From Clostridium sp. 1001271st1 H5 (GTDB taxonomy: Bacteria > Bacillota > Clostridia > Lachnospirales > Lachnospiraceae): 64,000 nucleotides of DNA. Below are positions 60,986 to 64,000 of this stretch, piece by piece (position 1 is the stretch's first letter; each line of letters opens with the position of its first letter). Below the pieces are notes generated by a model, which ran no database searches, was not told the origin of the DNA, and was given only the letters and a program-made list of their open reading frames with translations. Position numbers and translations under genes: made by a program. The stretch spans positions 124,001 through 188,000 of the forward strand of contig NZ_SPHO01000009.1 of the NCBI RefSeq assembly GCF_005845215.1, written 5' to 3'.

Positions 60986-61105
60986 GTTACAGGTATAGGG
61001 TATATGTGTTGCAGGTATAGGGTATATTCGGCTGGGCTGTCTTTGGCTGGGGCAATTTATGGTTCGGCTGTGTATGCTGTGGTAATCTATGCTGCGGTAA
61101 TCATT
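60986..61105. repeat. Intergenic cluster of short tandem repeats (22 bp x2, 15 bp x2)
   Basis: A 22-base unit (core CAGGTATAGGGTATAT) occurs at 60986-61007 and 61008-61029. A 15-base unit (GCTG-GGTAATC-AT) occurs at 61076-61090 and 61091-61105. GGCTGGG/GGCTGGGG lie between. No gene is seen in 60891-61126. Confidence 0.7.
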
Positions 61106-61126
61106 CATTATACTGTTATAAAAACA

Positions 61127-61170
61127 GCAGCCCAGGCATCACATCTTTCGTGCAATGATACCTGGGCTGC
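61127..61170 (-). terminator. Terminator of the TfoX-domain gene
   Basis: Fifteen-base arms (61127-61141 and 61156-61170, core GCAGCCCAGG) pair with one mismatch and are followed on the minus strand by TGTTTTTAT. Confidence 0.85.
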
Positions 61171-61217
61171 CGTCTTCTTCAGATACTCTTATTTAAATAA
61201 CTTTCCCATTACCGAAT

Positions 61218-61556
61218 TTATTCTGAGCGCTTTATTTTCTTTGGTTTTGGTGCGGATGGTTCCGGCAGCTGACTGCATGTTTCCAGGACCAGGGAGGACA
61301 GAAAATCCCTGTCATCCATCTCCTCCACCAGATACATTCCCGGACGGCCGCCGTGGGGCGCCATTGGTTCTGCCTCAGGAAGAAGCCTATGGCCGGCCTC
61401 TGTCATTTTTACGTAAAACTGGTTGTCCTCCACCGTACCAAAGAACTTCCCATCACACCAGAGTCCGTACTCGCCAAATAATTTTTTATAAGAAATGGTA
61501 CCTGCACCGCTTAACTGTGCGGCTACATACCGGACATATTCCAGACTGGAAGCCAT
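61218..61556 (-). CDS. TfoX N-terminal-domain protein
   Basis: A 112-residue protein of the TfoX/Sxy N-terminal-domain family, including KKLFGEYGLWCDGKFFGTVEDNQ and the DDRDFLSSLV helix. In gammaproteobacteria the full Sxy protein regulates competence. Short stand-alone domains in Firmicutes have no known role. The C-terminal tail is lysine/proline-rich. GGAGG precedes the ATG at 61556. It lies 31 bases after the DUF3795 gene. Confidence 0.87.
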   Translation of the reverse strand: MASSLEYVRYVAAQLSGAGTISYKKLFGEYGLWCDGKFFGTVEDNQFYVKMTEAGHRLLPEAEPMAPHGGRPGMYLVEEMDDRDFLSSLVLETCSQLPEPSAPKPKKIKRSE

Positions 61557-61587
61557 CTTGGTTCCTCCTTATATGATATGTACTCTG

Positions 61588-61878
61588 TCAATCCAGGGAC
61601 CGGAGTATCTCCAGCATCTTCTTTAATCCCTCTGCATTTTCCTCCGGTGTCCTGGTTGGGTCCTGCTGATTATACCGATTACAGGGAAGCTCACTGCACC
61701 TGCCGCAGTGAGGCAGTTTCCTTTCCACTACACAGCACTGATATATACTGCACCTTTCCTCCCCTGTGTATTTCAGCCAGAATGGTTTTCCCTGAATCTC
61801 CGGGCATCCCTCGCATTCCTTTGGATAATAGGGACATTCATTGCAGATACATCCGCAGCATGTCACAATCCTCTCCAT
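61588..61878 (-). CDS. DUF3795-type cysteine-rich protein
   Basis: A 96-residue protein with about twelve cysteines in CxxC-like pairs (CCGCICNEC, CEGC, CGRC), characteristic of DUF3795 proteins, probably binding zinc or an iron-sulfur cluster. Function unknown. AGGAGG precedes the ATG at 61878, and the ribosome site immediately follows the end of a repeated hairpin element at 61890-62028. It is likely co-transcribed with the TfoX-domain gene. Confidence 0.85.
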   Translation of the reverse strand: MERIVTCCGCICNECPYYPKECEGCPEIQGKPFWLKYTGEERCSIYQCCVVERKLPHCGRCSELPCNRYNQQDPTRTPEENAEGLKKMLEILRSLD

Positions 61879-61889
61879 ATTCCTTCCTC

Positions 61890-62028
61890 CTCGTTATGAG
61901 CACTTAGCTGCTGTCTTTTAGCAGCTTACGTGCGATACATGACATCTCCACTTGGTGAGGTCCTTCACGAACCTAGTGGAGGGGCTCGTTATGAGCACTT
62001 AGCTGCTGTCTTTTAGCAGCTTTCGTGC
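61890..62028 (-). repeat. Duplicated 44-nt hairpin element flanking a third hairpin
   Basis: The copies at 61890-61933 and 61985-62028 differ at one base. Each folds into a stem (GCAC-TTAGCTGCT against AGCAGCT-CGTGC). Between them CTCCACT (61945-61951) and AGTGGAG (61975-61981) form another stem with inner pairing. On the minus strand the whole element lies in the leader of the DUF3795 gene. It is not a recognised riboswitch class. Confidence 0.7.
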
Positions 62029-62107
62029 CATGTATGGCATGTTTTATGTACTCATTGTACCGCAGGAAACAGGACATCTGCCTGTCATGTTTAGACATTA
62101 TTCCGGT

Positions 62108-63013
62108 TTATGTATATATTCCATGAATCCGGCGTCCTAACTCTGCCAGCTCTGACCGGAATTCACTGGGTTCTAATAGTTCAATCTGGTCACCAAGACT
62201 TAAAATCCAGCCAAACAGATTTTCCTTGTCTGAGTATCCGGCGGTAAACATATAATTGCCATCCGGCAGTTCCTCCAGGGTCTCCGGGCCAAATTCATCT
62301 ACAATCCTCCATTTAATGGACGGTTTGCACCGGGCCTTTACCAGAAAATGAACAGGGAAGGGACGGTCCGCCTCATTTTCATAGGCCGGCAGGGTACGTC
62401 TCTCAAAAACTTCCTGACCGTCTTCCAAATCCACCATACGGTTCAGCTTAAACAGCCGGTAATCCTGGCGCAGCAGGCAGAATCCCCACACATACCAGGA
62501 TGACCACTGGAATACCAGCAGATACGGCTCTATGGTACGGCTGGTTTCCCCCGTTGGTGAATAGTAGGTAAAATGTATTTGGCGGCATGCTTCTATGGAG
62601 TTCTGAATCAGGTGTATCTTAGGCGCCAGGGACTGTCGGTACCAGGATGAGAGATTGATAAGGATACTGCTGTCATTGCTTATGATATCCTGCTTTCCAA
62701 GCGCCAGCTTATCCATCAGCAGACGGTACCTGGCTGAGCCCGATACGCTGTCAAGGCTTCTGAGGCCTGCCAGGATTGCTTCCATTTCCCCCGAGGTAAT
62801 GAGGGTACGGTCCATACGGTATCCCTCCATGATGGAAATTCCGCCTCCTGGCCCCCGGCTGGTGACAAGGGGGATTCCGGCCTTGCATATATCCTCTATG
62901 TCCCGGTTAATGGTCCTGCGGGATACCTCAAACTTTTCCGCGAGATAGGGGGCTGTTACCTTTTCCCGCTGGAGAAGGATGGACAGGATGCCGATGAGAC
63001 GGTCTATTTTCAT
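62108..63013 (-). CDS. YafY-type HTH-WYL transcriptional regulator
   Basis: A 301-residue regulator. A DeoR-like helix-turn-helix (residues 1-60, LAEKFEVSRRTINRDIEDI) is followed by a WYL domain (about 135-230, with YLLVFQWSSWYVWGFC) and a C-terminal extension. WYL domains often sense nucleic acids or nucleotides and occur in regulators of stress and defence. The start at 63013 is preferred over TTG 63022 (GAGG ten bases upstream). Targets may be the DUF3795/TfoX genes downstream, but this is unproven. Confidence 0.88.
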   Translation of the reverse strand: MKIDRLIGILSILLQREKVTAPYLAEKFEVSRRTINRDIEDICKAGIPLVTSRGPGGGISIMEGYRMDRTLITSGEMEAILAGLRSLDSVSGSARYRLLMDKLALGKQDIISNDSSILINLSSWYRQSLAPKIHLIQNSIEACRQIHFTYYSPTGETSRTIEPYLLVFQWSSWYVWGFCLLRQDYRLFKLNRMVDLEDGQEVFERRTLPAYENEADRPFPVHFLVKARCKPSIKWRIVDEFGPETLEELPDGNYMFTAGYSDKENLFGWILSLGDQIELLEPSEFRSELAELGRRIHGIYT

Positions 63014-63059
63014 GGATGACAAACCTCACTTTCATGGTTTTAAAAACACAGAGGCAGTG

Positions 63060-63476
63060 TTACCTGCCCCTGTGCTTTTCTTTTTTCTTTTGCTGTTTCA
63101 GTTCAAACTGACGCCTGGCTTCTGCTTCCCTTTTCTCCCGGCTTACAACCTTCCTGTCAGTCTTCATCTGCTCCTGCTGCAGTTTCAGGGCCTGCTGGGA
63201 TTTGGTTCCCATGCCTGAATCCTTAAGTTCCCTTCTGACCCGGCGTTTCATCCGCTTGGGGTTTTCATGGCTCTCCTTTACAGCAGCTGCCACAGCCGGA
63301 CTAAACCGCAGACCGTAGTATTCTCTTGCAAGGAATTCGTGTACCTCATAATCCTTTGGCTCCGGGCCAAAGGTAATCTTGCACACAGCCATTTTCCCGC
63401 TGTCCACCCGTTCCATCACTCCAATCCAGAATGGGTCCTCAAAAAATACTCTCAGTACTACCGATACTTTGTCCAT
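63060..63476 (-). CDS. yjdF: YjdF-family protein (DUF2992)
   Basis: A 138-residue DUF2992 protein. The N-terminal half has VVLRVFFEDPFWIGVMER and YGLRFSPAV, and the C-terminal half is a long Lys/Gln/Glu-rich coiled region ending in KKKEKHRGR. The biochemical role is unknown. In Bacillus the gene is preceded by the yjdF riboswitch, which binds aromatic and azaaromatic compounds, and a matching structured leader is seen here at 63490-63640. AGGAGG precedes the ATG at 63476. Confidence 0.88.
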   Translation of the reverse strand: MDKVSVVLRVFFEDPFWIGVMERVDSGKMAVCKITFGPEPKDYEVHEFLAREYYGLRFSPAVAAAVKESHENPKRMKRRVRRELKDSGMGTKSQQALKLQQEQMKTDRKVVSREKREAEARRQFELKQQKKKEKHRGR

Positions 63477-63489
63477 GACAATTCCTCCT

Positions 63490-63640
63490 TTGAAATGTGA
63501 TGAACAAAGAACGGACGACCCAAGGAGGGAGGGTTACTTACATTCTCATGGTCCCTGCTTTTGAAACAGGGATGCGGGAATACGGCCGGACTACCTACCG
63601 GCTCTGCACCGGCCTGACGGTGGGTGCGTTGTGTTTTTAT
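63490..63640 (-). ncRNA. Probable yjdF riboswitch
   Basis: The leader of yjdF contains, on the minus strand, GCCGGTGCAGAGCCGGT followed by GTCCGGCC, then a perfect stem TCCCTG / CAGGGA (63567-63572, 63552-63557), then an AC- and CCTCC-rich stretch before the ribosome site. This looks like the conserved core of the yjdF RNA motif, and position and gene partner also agree. Exact boundaries need a covariance-model search. Confidence 0.7.
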
Positions 63641-63745
63641 CTTTGTTTTTTTATTTTATCATATAATTGCACACTTTTCCAGAATTCTGTTTTCTCTCTT
63701 ACAGGCCATCTTTTGTACGGTTTAGTGACGCATCACTTTCACATA

Positions 63746-64000
63746 TTAATAATTTGTTATAATAATCTCCTTACCTACGCGATTCTTTGCATCAGAATTT
63801 ATCATACGTCTTACATCAACTACTGTTTTATTAAAATCCGCATACAGTTCATTAATAAGCTCTGTATTATGATTTGTAAGCATACAATAACAGCCCCGTT
63901 TTGTAAGTTCTCTAAATACTACAGCCACACGTTTGTGACTTTCTATATCAAACCCTTCCTTAGTGTAAGAATTAAAGGACGTTGGATTCAAGGGAGCATA
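63746..64000 (-). CDS. Dam-type DNA adenine methylase (C-terminal part, runs off the window)
   Basis: The visible 84 codons read YAPLNPTSFNSYTKEGFD onward, the region directly after the DPPY motif of D12-class N6-adenine methyltransferases, ending in EIIITNY. The frame continues past 64000 with no start, so the methyl-donor site lies outside. GATC specificity is usual for this family but unproven here. The coding sequence is clearly more AT-rich than the rest of the window, suggesting transfer. No partner nuclease can be seen. Confidence 0.85.
   Translation of the reverse strand, partial: YAPLNPTSFNSYTKEGFDIESHKRVAVVFRELTKRGCYCMLTNHNTELINELYADFNKTVVDVRRMINSDAKNRVGKEIIITNY

Noticed and set aside
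61890-62028. Insertion-sequence ends
   Set aside because: The two copies are direct rather than inverted, and the 51 bases between them carry no transposase, so an intact insertion sequence is excluded.

Overview
The window looks like chromosomal DNA of an anaerobic Gram-positive Firmicute. The best guess is a Lachnospiraceae member of the Enterocloster/Lachnoclostridium type. This is an inference from gene content and style: strong AGGAGG-type ribosome sites, moderately high GC, pyruvate phosphate dikinase, an IreB/RuvX/DUF1292 block, ThiI with a dedicated desulfurase, and single-chain GlyRS. No rRNA, tRNA or CRISPR array was found. Most genes lie on the minus strand.

Layout. 1-971: a truncated membrane protein divergent from an OmpR-type response regulator. 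1087-7323: a citrate module (CitMHS-type transporter, serine hydrolase, LysR regulator, citrate lyase citD-citE-citF) without visible citC/citX/citG. 7405-8301: a divergent sirtuin. 8325-14239: a nucleoside salvage block (udp, nupC, deoB, deoC, followed by an EamA transporter) facing a GntR/HutC regulator, with repeated ACTTGTATAAT-type operator candidates between them. 14250-16650: a NarL-type response regulator and its 7TM histidine kinase. 16782-23182: a very large unknown membrane protein, a PHP phosphoesterase, an MFS carrier and an AraC regulator. 23287-25917: ppdK. 26300-28587: an OmpR/HisKA two-component system. 28787-30472: phosphatidylethanolamine synthesis (pssA, psd).

30508-51746 is a conserved housekeeping stretch. 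It holds glyS, a lipoprotein, recO, era, an M16C peptidase and a YdcF protein. Next come trhP-trmR (wobble-uridine tRNA modification), an MltG-like membrane protein, RNase J with a repetitive N-terminal tail, DUF1292, ruvX, ireB and mtaB. It ends with an HPr-like protein lacking its phospho-histidine loop, thiI with its cysteine desulfurase, rsmE, prmA and a TSUP permease.

51747-53263 is a scarred accessory region with a LacI-family remnant, another gene end and a cell-wall-binding-repeat protein. 53346-57635 is a heterodimeric ABC exporter plus MarR regulator behind an excellent promoter/operator. 57640-64000 holds a 2-hydroxyacid dehydrogenase with an aspartate-dehydrogenase-like partner, a CofE-like orphan, TfoX-N and DUF3795 proteins, a repeated hairpin element, a WYL regulator, yjdF with a probable yjdF riboswitch, and the end of a Dam-type DNA methylase in AT-rich DNA.

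The most unusual signals are short tandem repeats (13, 16, 17 and 15/22 bp) at or just beyond stop codons of unrelated genes, the duplicated hairpin element before the DUF3795 gene, the atypical sirtuin, the His-less HPr, the orphan CofE-like protein and the repeat tail of RNase J. No complete new multi-gene system could be demonstrated from sequence alone.
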